From Thiodiazotropha sp040507245 (GTDB lineage: Bacteria; Pseudomonadota; Gammaproteobacteria; Chromatiales; Chromatiaceae): a stretch of DNA of 64,000 bases. Below are positions 9,437 to 17,913 of this stretch, piece after piece. The notes under the pieces were generated by a model. It saw only the letters and a program-made list of their open reading frames with translations, was not told where the DNA came from and searched no databases. The translations under genes and the position numbers were made by a program. Each line of letters begins with the position of its first letter. Positions within the stretch are counted from its first letter, which is position 1. The stretch spans positions 14,577 to 78,576 of the forward strand of contig JBEVVH010000002.1 of assembly GCA_040507245.1 (NCBI GenBank). The letters are read 5' to 3'.

Positions 9437-10530
9437 GAAACACCCTGTTTGAGAGTTACAGCAACCTGGGATCTCAATTGCCGGCTGCTGCGATCCTGGA
9501 CTTTACCCACCAGTTGCCCGCAGGCCGCATCGATGTCATCCCCCCGGGTCTTGCGCGTCGTGGCGACTATTCCGGAGCGTTTCAGGCGCATGCGGAATGC
9601 CTCCACCCGATCCGGAGGGGAGGTACGGTAATCGGTTCCGGGAAACGGGTTGAAAGGAATCAGGTTGACCTTGGAGGGGGTCCCCTCCAGCAGACGGATC
9701 AGCGCCTTGGCATGATGCAGGCTGTCATTGACGCCATCCAGCATCACATACTCCCAGGTCACCTTGCGCCGCTTGTCACCCTGGACGAATTCCCGGCATG
9801 CCGGTATCAGCTCTTCCAGGGGATATTTACGATTGATCGGCACCAGCACGTCCCGCAACGCGTTGTCCGGCGCATGCAACGAGACCGCGAGACTGATGTC
9901 ACACACCTCCCGAAGACGTTTCAGAGCGGGAACGATTCCCGAGGTGCTGACCGTAACCCGGTATTTGGAGACCATGTAGGCAAAATCATCCTGCATGATA
10001 CTCATCGCGGTAATCACCGCATCGAGGTTGGCCAGCGGTTCGCCCATTCCCATCATCACGATGTTGCTGGGCGCCTGACCCAGTTCCCGGCTTGCCACCC
10101 AGACCTGACCGATGATTTCAGCCACGCTCAGATTTCGGTTGAAACCCTGCCGGGCGGTGGAACAGAAGGAACAGTCCAGGGCACAGCCGACCTGGGAAGA
10201 GACGCACAATGTGTTGCGCCCGTCATCGGGAATCAACACCGTCTCGATCCGCTGACCGTCGTACAGTTCGAGTAGCCATTTGCGGGTGCCGTCCCGGGCC
10301 GGTTGCTCCAGAACCCGTTCCGGTGCGCGGATCTCCGCGATCGCGGTCAACTGCTCACGCAGGCGTTTCGAGATATCCGTCATGGCCTCGAAATCGGTCA
10401 CCCCGTGCTTGTGTATCCACTTGAATACGTTGCGTCCGTGGAAGGCCTTGGAGCCCATTTCCACGAATAACGCCTCGATCGACTCGCGATCGAGATCCAG
10501 AAGATTGATCTTTGGTGTCTTGTCAGTCAA
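9433..10530 (-). CDS. rlmN: Dual-specificity rRNA/tRNA methyltransferase RlmN
   Basis: Radical SAM enzyme making 2-methyladenosine at A2503 of 23S rRNA and A37 of some tRNAs. The CxxxCxxC cluster site is C116-ALD-C120-SF-C123, within SSQVGCALDCSFCSTARQGF; GMGEPLAN and the C-terminal methylated Cys region (DIDAACGQL) are present. Length 365 is usual. The start appears to be TTG at 10530: the protein from there begins with the family's KINLLDLDRE block, and an in-frame stop lies shortly upstream with no ATG between. It is the first gene of the rlmN-pilW-rodZ-hisS-yfgM-bamB-der run. Confidence 0.95.
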   Translation of the reverse strand: MTDKTPKINLLDLDRESIEALFVEMGSKAFHGRNVFKWIHKHGVTDFEAMTDISKRLREQLTAIAEIRAPERVLEQPARDGTRKWLLELYDGQRIETVLIPDDGRNTLCVSSQVGCALDCSFCSTARQGFNRNLSVAEIIGQVWVASRELGQAPSNIVMMGMGEPLANLDAVITAMSIMQDDFAYMVSKYRVTVSTSGIVPALKRLREVCDISLAVSLHAPDNALRDVLVPINRKYPLEELIPACREFVQGDKRRKVTWEYVMLDGVNDSLHHAKALIRLLEGTPSKVNLIPFNPFPGTDYRTSPPDRVEAFRMRLKRSGIVATTRKTRGDDIDAACGQLVGKVQDRSSRQLRSQVAVTLKQGVS

Positions 10531-10653
10531 AAGTGGCGCTACACAAGTCTGTGGGGTTGGAAAAAATACACAAAATAACAGTATCTTAGTTTAGACCTGA
10601 CGACACGGGCTGGCAATCCGTCAAGATGCACCCCTGTCCTGGGCCGGAACCAT

Positions 10654-12858
10654 TCATATTATACGTTTGACCAGATTTACGTCAGGCAGTTGTTCAACTT
10701 TTGACAGAAGCCGGCTGAGTTGTTTCATATCGTTGACTTCCACCGTAAAACGCATGGTCGCAGTGTCGGTCCTGCGGTCGCTGTTGGTGTTGACGCCGAT
10801 GACATCGATATCCTCATTGGTGAGAATGCCTGAGATATCCCTCAGCAGCCCCTTCCGGTCATGGGCCACCACCATGAAGTCGACCGCATACTGGCTTTTC
10901 TCCTGCTCGTCGCCCCAGTGCACCTCGATCAGCCGTTCCCGCTCCTCGCCCTGCAGGTGGCGGATGTTGGGGCAGTCCCGACGATGAATGGTGACCCCCC
11001 GCCCACGGGTCACATAGCCGGTGATTGCATCATAGGGTACGGGCTTGCAGCAGCGGGCGATGCTGGTCAGAAGGTCATCCACGCCATCAACCACCACCTC
11101 ACCCTTGCCGGCCTGATGGGCATGCGGGGTGACCGGCACCGGTTTGGAACGGGGTGCGGGCTTCTCACGTTGACCGAAACCCGCCACCTGAATGGATGAG
11201 AGATCCCCCCGTCCAATCGCCGCGTAGACATCATCCGCATGCTGCAGATTGTACTTGGCTGCAACCTTTTCCAGATCCGGTTTTTCGGAGATCGAGAGCC
11301 GGGTCATCTCCTTTTCCAGGGCATTGCGGCCGAGTTCCACATGGTGCTCGAAGTCGAGCTGCTTGAACCACTGCTTGACCCGGTTGCGCGCCTTGGAGCT
11401 GTGCAGGTAGCCAAGATGGGGATTGATCCAGTCCCGGCTCGGGGTGCCGTTTTTCGCGGTGAGGATCTCCACGGTCTCGCCGCTTCGCAGTGGCCGATTG
11501 AGCTGCACAATGTGGCCGTTGATCCGGGCACCCCGGCAATGATGACCGATGTCGGTATGGATGGCGTAGGCGAAATCCAGGGGGGTGGAACCTTTGGGCA
11601 GCTCCACAACCTTGCCCATGGGGGTCAGGACGTAGATGCGAGTCGCCTCCATGTCCTGCTCGAACATGTCCTGCAGGTCGCTGGCGTCCTCGCCCACGTC
11701 CTTTTTCTCCAGCCACTGGCGCATCCACACGATGCGCCGTTCGAAATCCACATCCTGTTTGGCATTCTCTTTGTAACGCCAGTGCGCCGCCACGCCCAGT
11801 TCGCTGTGGTAGTGCATCTCACGGGTACGGATCTGCACCTCCAGGGTCTTGTCCTCGGGGCCGATGACCGCGGTGTGAATCGAACGGTAGAAATTCGCCT
11901 TGGGGGTGGCGATGTAATCGTCGAACTCGCCCGGTATGTGCTTCCACAAGCCATGCACCACGCCCAGCGCGGCATAGCACTGAGCAATGTCATCAACCAG
12001 AACGCGCACCGCCCGCAAGTCGAAGATCTGTTCAATGTCCACGGCCTTGCGCTGCATTTTGCGCCAGATGCTGTAGATGTGCTTGGGCCGTCCGCTGATC
12101 TCGGCGTGCACCCCGGCGGCCGCGAACTTCTCGTGCAGCAGCGCAATCACTTCATGGATGAACTGTTCCCGGTCGGTACGCCGTCCATCGAGCTGGCTGG
12201 CGATGCGCTTGTAATCTTCGGGATGCAGGAACCGCAGTGCCAGATCCTCCAGTTCCCACTTGATCTGCCAGATACCCAGGCGGTTGGCCAGGGGCGCATA
12301 GATATCCTGGGTCTCCTTGGCCAGACGATGGCGAAACTCGGGCGTGAGGGTGCGCGCGGTACGCATCAGATGCAGCTGTTCGGCCACCACCACCAGGATG
12401 ACACGGACATCCTCGGCAATCCCCAGCAACAGGCGTCTGAGATTCTCCGCGTGCTCCTGTTCATCTTCCGGAGAAACCTCCCTCGAGATATCCGTCAACG
12501 CATTGATGCGTCCCAGGTCGTCGACCATGCGGGTGGTGTTGTTACCCAGGGCTCGCTTGAGTTTCGCCTCATCCGTTGCCGGATCCTGCAGCACGCCCAG
12601 CAGCAGTGCGGCAGCCACCGTCTCCCGATCCATGCGCAGATTGGCGAGGATCTCGGCCACGCTCAGGGCATGCCGCAGCTGACACTCCCCATTGAGCACC
12701 ATGCGCCCCGGGGTCGCCCCCAGGGCGAATTCCGAGGCAAGCTTCAGGTAGTCGCGATCCTCTGACGTGAACTCGTCCGGTAACCGGGTGAGCCACTGAT
12801 CCAGGGTGGCCGCATCAATCGTATCGCCATCCGGTAGCGAAGTATTGATGGTAACCAT
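10654..12858 (-). CDS. relA: GTP pyrophosphokinase RelA
   Basis: Ribosome-associated (p)ppGpp synthetase of the stringent response, 734 residues. Domains in order: a degenerate HD domain (about 50-200), the synthetase domain with KHIYSIWRKMQ, FDLRAVRVLVDD and EVQIRTREMHYHSELGVAAHW (about 255-385), TGS (about 410-475) and a C-terminal ACT domain (about 660-734). The HD metal-binding dyad of bifunctional Rel/SpoT is absent: where they have a His-Asp pair this protein has GVLQDPATDE, so it should be a synthetase only. A KANFYRSIHT variant replaces the more usual NGYQSIHT. It is separated from rlmN by a 123-bp gap and from the DUF1015 gene by 18 bp. Confidence 0.96.
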   Translation of the reverse strand: MVTINTSLPDGDTIDAATLDQWLTRLPDEFTSEDRDYLKLASEFALGATPGRMVLNGECQLRHALSVAEILANLRMDRETVAAALLLGVLQDPATDEAKLKRALGNNTTRMVDDLGRINALTDISREVSPEDEQEHAENLRRLLLGIAEDVRVILVVVAEQLHLMRTARTLTPEFRHRLAKETQDIYAPLANRLGIWQIKWELEDLALRFLHPEDYKRIASQLDGRRTDREQFIHEVIALLHEKFAAAGVHAEISGRPKHIYSIWRKMQRKAVDIEQIFDLRAVRVLVDDIAQCYAALGVVHGLWKHIPGEFDDYIATPKANFYRSIHTAVIGPEDKTLEVQIRTREMHYHSELGVAAHWRYKENAKQDVDFERRIVWMRQWLEKKDVGEDASDLQDMFEQDMEATRIYVLTPMGKVVELPKGSTPLDFAYAIHTDIGHHCRGARINGHIVQLNRPLRSGETVEILTAKNGTPSRDWINPHLGYLHSSKARNRVKQWFKQLDFEHHVELGRNALEKEMTRLSISEKPDLEKVAAKYNLQHADDVYAAIGRGDLSSIQVAGFGQREKPAPRSKPVPVTPHAHQAGKGEVVVDGVDDLLTSIARCCKPVPYDAITGYVTRGRGVTIHRRDCPNIRHLQGEERERLIEVHWGDEQEKSQYAVDFMVVAHDRKGLLRDISGILTNEDIDVIGVNTNSDRRTDTATMRFTVEVNDMKQLSRLLSKVEQLPDVNLVKRII

Positions 12859-12876
12859 GGTCAGGCGTGGCGCACG

Positions 12877-14118
12877 TCAATCCAGAACATGACTGACCAG
12901 GCCATCGGCCAGTTTCGGCTCGAACCAGGTGGACTTGGGGGGCATGACCTCCCCGGCATCGGCCACCGCCATCAAGTCCTCCATTCCTGTCGGGAAGAGG
13001 GAAAAAGCCACCGCCATCTCACCGGAGTCCACGCGTTTCTCGAGTCCGGCGAGACCCCGGATACCGCCCACGAAATCGATTCGGGCATCCCGTCTCGGAT
13101 CACTGATACCGAGAATCGGCTCGATCAGGTGATCAGCCAGCAGGCTGACATCCAGCCGGGCGACCGGATCATCCGCGGGGATTTTCTCTGCGGCCAGTCT
13201 CAGCCGGTACCACTGACCATCCAGGTACATGCCGAACTCCGCCGGCTGGGCGGGTTTGACCGGCTCGCCACGGGGTTCGAGCTGGAACTCGGCGGCGACC
13301 TTATCCAGGAAGGTCTGCTTGTCCAGGCCGTTGAGATCCCTGACCACCCGGTTGTAATCCAGGATCTGCATCTGGTTGTGGGGAAAGATCACGCTGAGAA
13401 AATAGTTGTACGATTCATCCCCGGTGTGCTCCGGGTTGGCCGCCTTGCGTGCCGCACCCACCCGGGAACCGGCCGCGGAACGATGATGACCATCCGCCAC
13501 GTAGAGCGCCGACATGGCGTCGAAGGCGTCGGTCAGGCGCTGTACCGCCTGGGGCTCATCCAACACCCAGATCTCATGGCGTACACCTTCCGCGGCGGTG
13601 ACATCCATATCCGGGGTGGACCCGGTAACCGCACTGAGTTGATCATCCACATCCGGGGTACTCGGATAGACCAGGAACACCGGCCCGGTCTGGGCATTCA
13701 GGGCGTCGATCTGACGCACCCGGTCATCCTCTTTGGCGGGACGTGTGAATTCATGCTTCTTGATCCGGTCCTGGTCATAAGCCTCAACCGAGGCAGCCGC
13801 CACCAGCCCGGTCTGCTGATGCCCGCCCATGGTCAACCGGTAGATGTAAAAACAAGGCCGGGCGTCGCGTACCAGCACCCCTTCACGTTCCATTCCGGCC
13901 AGATTCTCCGCCGCCTTGGCATAGACCTCCGGGGCATAGGGATCGGTACCCGGAGGCAGGTCGATCTCGGCTCTCGAGATATGCAGGAAGCTCCAGGGCC
14001 GTCCTTTAGCCATCTCCCGAGCTTCCGCCTCGTTCATCACATCATAAGGCGGTGCGGCCACGTCGGCGGCACGACCCTCGGCGGGTCTCAATCCGGGAAA
14101 GGCTCTTATCAAAGACAT
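12877..14118 (-). CDS. DUF1015 family protein
   Basis: Conserved cytoplasmic protein of 413 residues. The N-terminal IRAFPGLRPA and AAPPYDVM, the central KHEFTRPAKEDDR and the block YVADGHHRSAAG are hallmarks of DUF1015. No catalytic role can be assigned from the sequence alone. ATG at 14118 is preferred over ATG at 14127 because a GAGG lies about 9 bp before the former and directly abuts the latter. It is transcribed towards relA with an 18-bp gap, so the two may share a message. Confidence 0.85.
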   Translation of the reverse strand: MSLIRAFPGLRPAEGRAADVAAPPYDVMNEAEAREMAKGRPWSFLHISRAEIDLPPGTDPYAPEVYAKAAENLAGMEREGVLVRDARPCFYIYRLTMGGHQQTGLVAAASVEAYDQDRIKKHEFTRPAKEDDRVRQIDALNAQTGPVFLVYPSTPDVDDQLSAVTGSTPDMDVTAAEGVRHEIWVLDEPQAVQRLTDAFDAMSALYVADGHHRSAAGSRVGAARKAANPEHTGDESYNYFLSVIFPHNQMQILDYNRVVRDLNGLDKQTFLDKVAAEFQLEPRGEPVKPAQPAEFGMYLDGQWYRLRLAAEKIPADDPVARLDVSLLADHLIEPILGISDPRRDARIDFVGGIRGLAGLEKRVDSGEMAVAFSLFPTGMEDLMAVADAGEVMPPKSTWFEPKLADGLVSHVLD

Positions 14119-14127
14119 GAAAAACAT

Positions 14128-14390
14128 CCTCGTAGGGTCGGTGGTGTATTGTCAGGTCACGCTTTTCGGCTCGAATGACCCGCAAAAATGCGAGCCGCGT
14201 CAAATATTTCCGAACCAGGTTTGCCGCTCGTTGTCCGGCAATTCAGAATCACTGCCCAATCAGATTTAGAAGCATATACGCCCCTGCCAACCAGGTATCC
14301 GCAGGGCTGCGATCCACCGAAAAAGCGTAATCGGCTTGCGAGGGGGGATTGTTTCAAAAGAGTCACCCGGTAATCAAGCCACCCCTTCGG
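14128..14390. other. Non-coding stretch between the DUF1015 gene and the small RNA
   Basis: No convincing gene. A 61-codon frame at 14188-14373 (+) lacks a ribosome binding site and resembles nothing. The stretch should hold the promoter of the DUF1015 gene, but no clear -35/-10 pair was seen. Similarly 14590-14681 holds only the 3' flank of folK with no clear hairpin. Confidence 0.5.
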
Positions 14391-14408
14391 TGTAAGAAAA
14401 ATCTTACT
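14391..14408 (+). promoter_or_regulatory. GacA-type upstream activating sequence of the small RNA gene
   Basis: TGTAAG-N6-CTTACT with an AT-only spacer, one base off the consensus TGTAAG-N6-CTTACA bound by the GacA/UvrY response regulator in front of Rsm/Csr small RNA genes. Its centre lies about 64 bp before the predicted transcription start near 14463, the usual distance. A possible -10 TAGACT sits at 14452-14457. Confidence 0.75.
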
Positions 14409-14461
14409 TCAAAATGAGAACAATCCTGCATCTTATCCAGGGTTATTGACTTAGACTAATC

Positions 14462-14589
14462 CCTGTCGCAAAGATGGAGGCCAGGGACGACGCACAGGAA
14501 CATGGACGTGCAGGACTGATACCATTTGCCAACCAATCAGTGCGACATAAGATCCTGGTGCCCATGGAACGGGTACCGGGATTTTTTTC
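14462..14589 (+). ncRNA. CsrB/RsmXYZ-like regulatory small RNA (CsrA-sequestering)
   Basis: A predicted RNA of about 127 nt with no ORF. It carries GGA triplets at 14476, 14485, 14497, 14504 and 14513, spaced 7-12 nt, one more in the terminator loop (14566) and one at the terminator base (14579). Several lie in hairpin loops or between stems: CCCTG/CAGGG (14461-14465 with 14482-14486) exposes an AUGGAGG loop and GCAC/GTGC (14492-14495 with 14508-14511) exposes two more. TGTCGCA (14464-14470) can pair with TGCGACA (14541-14547) to close the molecule, and ACTGAT pairs with ATCAGT (14515, 14536). A strong intrinsic terminator follows. With the GacA-type box upstream this matches the architecture of RsmX/Y/Z, which titrate the translational regulator CsrA/RsmA. 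Family assignment is by architecture, not alignment. No csrA, gacA or gacS gene is in the window. Confidence 0.75.
14554..14588 (+). terminator. Intrinsic terminator of the small RNA
   Basis: CCTGGTGCCC (14554-14563) pairs with GGGTACCGGG (14571-14580) through ten pairs including two G-U, with loop ATGGAAC, followed by A and seven T. No protein-coding gene lies upstream on this strand, which itself argues for a non-coding transcript. Confidence 0.85.
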
Positions 14590-14681
14590 GTTTTCAGGCT
14601 GTTAAGACACTAAAACCAGCCCTGCCAAGGACCAGCCAACGCCTCCAATAGCAAGCTTCCAGCGCTACCGGCCCGACTTGA

Positions 14682-15191
14682 TTACCCCTCTTCGGACAAC
14701 TCCACCCGCCACAGATTCTGTGCCGAACCATCGAATGCATCCCAGAGCTCCCGGTAAGTGAGCCCCGACACCGGATGAACCTCGTCTCCAGCCACTTCGG
14801 CCAGGGGCAGCAGCACGAAGGCATATTCGAGGATTTCACCCCGGGGCAACTTCAGGGTTTCGGTGTCGATGATCTGATCCGCATAGGTCAGAAGATCGAT
14901 GTCCAGGGTCCTGGAGTTGAACCCTTTGGCATCCCGTTTTCGTCCGTGCCGGGTCTCAATCCCACGCAGCCGTTCCGTCAGGTCCCCTGCCGGGAGCCCC
15001 GTCATCAGACCGACCACCAAGTTGAGAAAATTGTCTCCACTGAACCCGACCGCCTCACTCTCGTAAACCGGCGACACCACCAGCGCTCCAAACTCCTTCT
15101 CGAGATCCTTCAAGGCCAGGGGGATATGACGATGCGGTTCGATGTTACTGCCGAGACTCAGCCAGACCCGGACGATACGCGGCTCAGTCAC
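14682..15191 (-). CDS. folK: 6-hydroxymethyl-7,8-dihydropterin pyrophosphokinase FolK
   Basis: Folate-pathway enzyme that transfers pyrophosphate from ATP to 6-hydroxymethyl-dihydropterin. Visible features are the N-terminal WLSLGSNIEP, YESEAVGF, FLNLVVGL, and the PROSITE-type block KGFNSRTLDIDLLTY, which holds the metal-binding Asp residues in a slightly altered form (KR and FGPR of many homologues become KG and NS). GTG at 15191 is preferred: GGGGA precedes it and it overlaps the folB stop by a few bases. The longer open frame runs into folB and adds no conserved sequence. From this start it has 169 residues, normal for FolK. Confidence 0.93.
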   Translation of the reverse strand: MTEPRIVRVWLSLGSNIEPHRHIPLALKDLEKEFGALVVSPVYESEAVGFSGDNFLNLVVGLMTGLPAGDLTERLRGIETRHGRKRDAKGFNSRTLDIDLLTYADQIIDTETLKLPRGEILEYAFVLLPLAEVAGDEVHPVSGLTYRELWDAFDGSAQNLWRVELSEEG

Positions 15192-15540
15192 GCTGTCCCC
15201 GCTCGATGATGACGCCCACGTCGCGGGCGGCACTGACCGCACCCACCTTGTTCAGAGTCAAGCGCACCCAGGGAACCTCAAACTCCTCCAGAACGATGCC
15301 AGCGCAGCGTTCGGCGAGGGTTTCCACGAGTTGAAACTCACTGTTCCTGACGAATTCCACGAGGCGTTTGCTGACCGCCTTGTAATCGAGGGTATCCTCG
15401 ATGGCATCGCTCTGGGCTGCCTTCGCGATATCCGCCCCCATCTCGAGATCGAACACCACGGTCTGCCTGATTTCGCGCTCCCAATCGTATATTCCTATCA
15501 CCGTATCGATGCGCAAGTCACGTATGAAAACGATATCCAT
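15184..15540 (-). CDS. folB: Dihydroneopterin aldolase FolB
   Basis: Splits 7,8-dihydroneopterin into 6-hydroxymethyl-dihydropterin and glycolaldehyde, the step before FolK. The 118-residue product from ATG 15540 begins MDIVFIRDLRIDTVIGIYDW and contains EREIRQTVVFDLEM and the catalytic-Lys region LTLNKVGAV, normal in length. The frame is open to 15729 but the extension has no homology and would reach into the plsY promoter. No strong Shine-Dalgarno precedes the start. It is divergent from plsY, the classic folB/plsY arrangement. Confidence 0.93.
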   Translation of the reverse strand: MDIVFIRDLRIDTVIGIYDWEREIRQTVVFDLEMGADIAKAAQSDAIEDTLDYKAVSKRLVEFVRNSEFQLVETLAERCAGIVLEEFEVPWVRLTLNKVGAVSAARDVGVIIERGQRD

Positions 15541-15706
15541 TTGGCTGAAACCCGCTGCGGAAAAGGCCACATGGTAGTTGACTGAAGGCAAGATTGCATC
15601 CCGCGCCGGGTGTGGTTTGGTTAAAGCGTATATGCCTGCTTCAGACTCTGCATGCAGGTACTCCGGTCCGCTTGACCTGTTCGGGCCCATGGAGTCCAAT
15701 TGCGCC

Positions 15707-16312
15707 ATGATGACACACACCCTTCTCATTGTCGGCGCTTACCTCATAGGCTCCATTTCCAGCGCCATCATCGTCTGCCGCCTGATGGGTCTGCCCGATC
15801 CACGCAGTCAAGGCTCCAACAATCCCGGTGCGACCAACGTTCTGCGAATCGGCGGTAAAAAGGCGGCGGCCATCACCCTGTTCGGCGATATGGTGAAAGG
15901 ACTTCTGCCAATGCTCGCGGCTCACCTTTTGCAAGCGCCGCCCGGAATCCTGGCCCTGACCGAAATGGCGGCGTTTCTCGGTCATCTCTACCCGGTGTTT
16001 TTCGGCTTTCGCGGCGGTAAAGGGGTGGCTACTGCGCTGGGGGTGCAGTTTGGTCTGCACTGGGGCGTCGGCGCCGCAGTGGGCCTGGTGTGGCTGTTCA
16101 TGGCCAAGGTAGCCAAGATCTCATCCCTGTCAGCTCTGGTCTCGATGGCGCTGGCCCCGGTATTCGTCTGGTTGATCTGGCCCAGTCCCGCCTTGATCGG
16201 GATGCAGCTCGTGATGAGCCTGCTGCTGTTCTGGCGTCACCGGTCGAATATCGAAAACCTGCTGAAAGGCGCTGAAGGCAAACTGTCGGATTCTGAACCT
16301 CCCTCCTCCTGA
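15707..16312 (+). CDS. plsY: Glycerol-3-phosphate acyltransferase PlsY
   Basis: Inner-membrane enzyme that transfers the acyl group from acyl-phosphate to glycerol-3-phosphate, the first step of phospholipid synthesis. The 201 residues show five or so membrane helices and the three family motifs: GSISSAIIVCRLMGLPDPRS, SNNPGATNVLR and FGFRGGKGVATALG. ATG at 15707 (followed by another ATG) gives the normal N-terminus; the frame is open 43 codons upstream without homology. Confidence 0.95.
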   Translation: MMTHTLLIVGAYLIGSISSAIIVCRLMGLPDPRSQGSNNPGATNVLRIGGKKAAAITLFGDMVKGLLPMLAAHLLQAPPGILALTEMAAFLGHLYPVFFGFRGGKGVATALGVQFGLHWGVGAAVGLVWLFMAKVAKISSLSALVSMALAPVFVWLIWPSPALIGMQLVMSLLLFWRHRSNIENLLKGAEGKLSDSEPPSS

Positions 16313-16402
16313 TCCTGACCCTGATCCGGTAACACTGACTGATGCGATCCTGCCGGGTCTTTGCTATTTTCCTCAGGACACACAATCATCAGGACTGACC
16401 GA

Positions 16403-17359
16403 ATGATCGAATACGCCCACCAGATCACCTGCATTGACACCCAGTACCAGCGCCCGGGGCTAGCCGCCTGCTATCTCGTACGTTCCGGTGATGAAGCGGC
16501 ATTTATCGATACCGGCACCAGCCACAGTGTTCCACACCTGCTATCGGTCCTGGAATCCAAGGGCATAGACCGCACCCAGGTCCGTTACGTCATCCCGACG
16601 CACGTCCACCTGGACCACGCGGGCGGAGTGGGCAAACTGATGCAGGCGCTGCCCGAGGCCTCTCTGATCATACATCCTTACGGGGCGCGCCACATGATCG
16701 ACCCGTCGAAGGTGACGGCCGGCGCCACCGCGGTCTATGGCGCCGAGGCCTTCGAGGAAAATTTTGGCGCACTGGTCCCGGTGGCGGAATCACGGGTCAT
16801 CGAGGCACCGGACGGCCTGCGCATCAACCTGGGGGAGCGGGAGCTGCTCTGCCTGGATACACCGGGACACGCCCGGCACCACATCTGCATCTATGACGCA
16901 CTCAGCGGTGGCATCTTCAGCGGTGACACCTTCGGCCTCTCCTACCGGGAATTCGACACCGACAAGGGTGCCTACCTGTTGCCCACAACCACCCCGATAC
17001 AACTCGATCCCGAGGCCTGGTATGACACCCTGGACCGGCTTCTGACACTGCGTCCCGAACGCTTCTTCCTGACCCATTTCGGTGAGGTCACAGAGGTTGC
17101 ACGACTGGCGGATCAACTGCGCAGTTCATTGCATGCATTCGTGGAGATGGCCCGTGAGACAGACGCTGCCCCGGGAGCGGAGAGAGTCGCTGCGATACAC
17201 CAGAAACTGCTGGCTTGGGTCCAGCAAAGTTTGAGAGCTCACGGCTGCTCACTCAGCGATCAGATTATCGCTGAACTGCTGGAAATGGACCTTGATCTGG
17301 ATGCCCAGGGTCTGGACGTATGGTTGGCCAAGCAGGAGGAACCTTCCTCAGCGAGCTGA
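16403..17359 (+). CDS. MBL-fold metallo-hydrolase
   Basis: Metallo-beta-lactamase fold protein of 318 residues. The metal site is THVHLDHAGG (H67, H69, D71, H72), with a later GHARHH, GDTFG and LTHFGEV supplying further ligands, so a two-metal hydrolase is expected. A helical tail of about 80 residues follows the fold. The substrate is unknown; glyoxalase II-like or thioesterase roles are common in the superfamily but not shown here. ATG at 16403 has AGGA nine bases upstream; an earlier TTG at 16361 is less likely. It stands alone, convergent with the MbcA-like gene. Confidence 0.85.
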   Translation: MIEYAHQITCIDTQYQRPGLAACYLVRSGDEAAFIDTGTSHSVPHLLSVLESKGIDRTQVRYVIPTHVHLDHAGGVGKLMQALPEASLIIHPYGARHMIDPSKVTAGATAVYGAEAFEENFGALVPVAESRVIEAPDGLRINLGERELLCLDTPGHARHHICIYDALSGGIFSGDTFGLSYREFDTDKGAYLLPTTTPIQLDPEAWYDTLDRLLTLRPERFFLTHFGEVTEVARLADQLRSSLHAFVEMARETDAAPGAERVAAIHQKLLAWVQQSLRAHGCSLSDQIIAELLEMDLDLDAQGLDVWLAKQEEPSSAS

Positions 17360-17394
17360 AGCAGTAATCCTCGCCGAGAGAAGAGCTCAAACGG

Positions 17395-17814
17395 TCAGCA
17401 GGGACGAGAGCCGCTCTGATCCCAGGCGTAGGTACAATCCAGACGACACAGCACATAGACCATGCCCTGTTCTCCTTCGCCAATCATCATGGACAGAGGG
17501 CTGGCCTGGTTGAACATGCGGCTGCGTCGCCGCAGCCAGCGTTTGCCCATGCCCGGATTGGTGGGATAGGTGGTGCGCAGGGCTTCATTGATCCGCACCA
17601 GGTATTCAATGCGCTTACGCACCTCGGGACTGTCGGGCAACGCCTTGCTGTGGCGATACTGAGCCATGTGGCGCGCCTTGCCGGGTAAATCGAGCAGGGA
17701 TCTCATCTCCTCGGATTGCAATCCCCAACTCTCCAGCAGGCTCATCACACCACGGGTGATCGCCATGCGCTCGTCCATGTCTCCCATGCTTGGGTTCTGA
17801 GTCGTTTCAGTCAT
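17395..17814 (-). CDS. MbcA/ParS/Xre antitoxin-like DUF2384 protein, solitary
   Basis: A 139-residue protein. The C-terminal half (IEYLVRINEALRTTYPTNP, then WLRRRSRMFNQASPLSMM) is the DUF2384 fold found in antitoxins that bind RES-domain toxins. The N-terminal half is a short helical region where Xre-type antitoxins have their DNA-binding helices. No RES toxin or other toxin is adjacent; the next gene (17914-18345) lacks a RES signature. A solitary regulator or an orphaned antitoxin are both possible. The start ATG at 17814 lacks a strong Shine-Dalgarno; an internal ATG at residue 11 or 13 cannot be excluded. Confidence 0.65.
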   Translation of the reverse strand: MTETTQNPSMGDMDERMAITRGVMSLLESWGLQSEEMRSLLDLPGKARHMAQYRHSKALPDSPEVRKRIEYLVRINEALRTTYPTNPGMGKRWLRRRSRMFNQASPLSMMIGEGEQGMVYVLCRLDCTYAWDQSGSRPC

Positions 17815-17913
17815 AGGCTTAAACCATCCACCTTATGCTTGTTTATTGTAAAAAACCGTACCTTGTTGGAGTTTAGCACGATTCACCCCGGCATAACCCA
17901 GTGGAACGCAAGG

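Noticed and set aside
11239..12765. A 508-codon open frame on the plus strand
   Set aside because: Antisense shadow of relA without recognisable domains.
14188..14373. A 61-codon plus-strand ORF before the small RNA
   Set aside because: No ribosome binding site, no recognisable features, and it ends before the GacA-type dyad.
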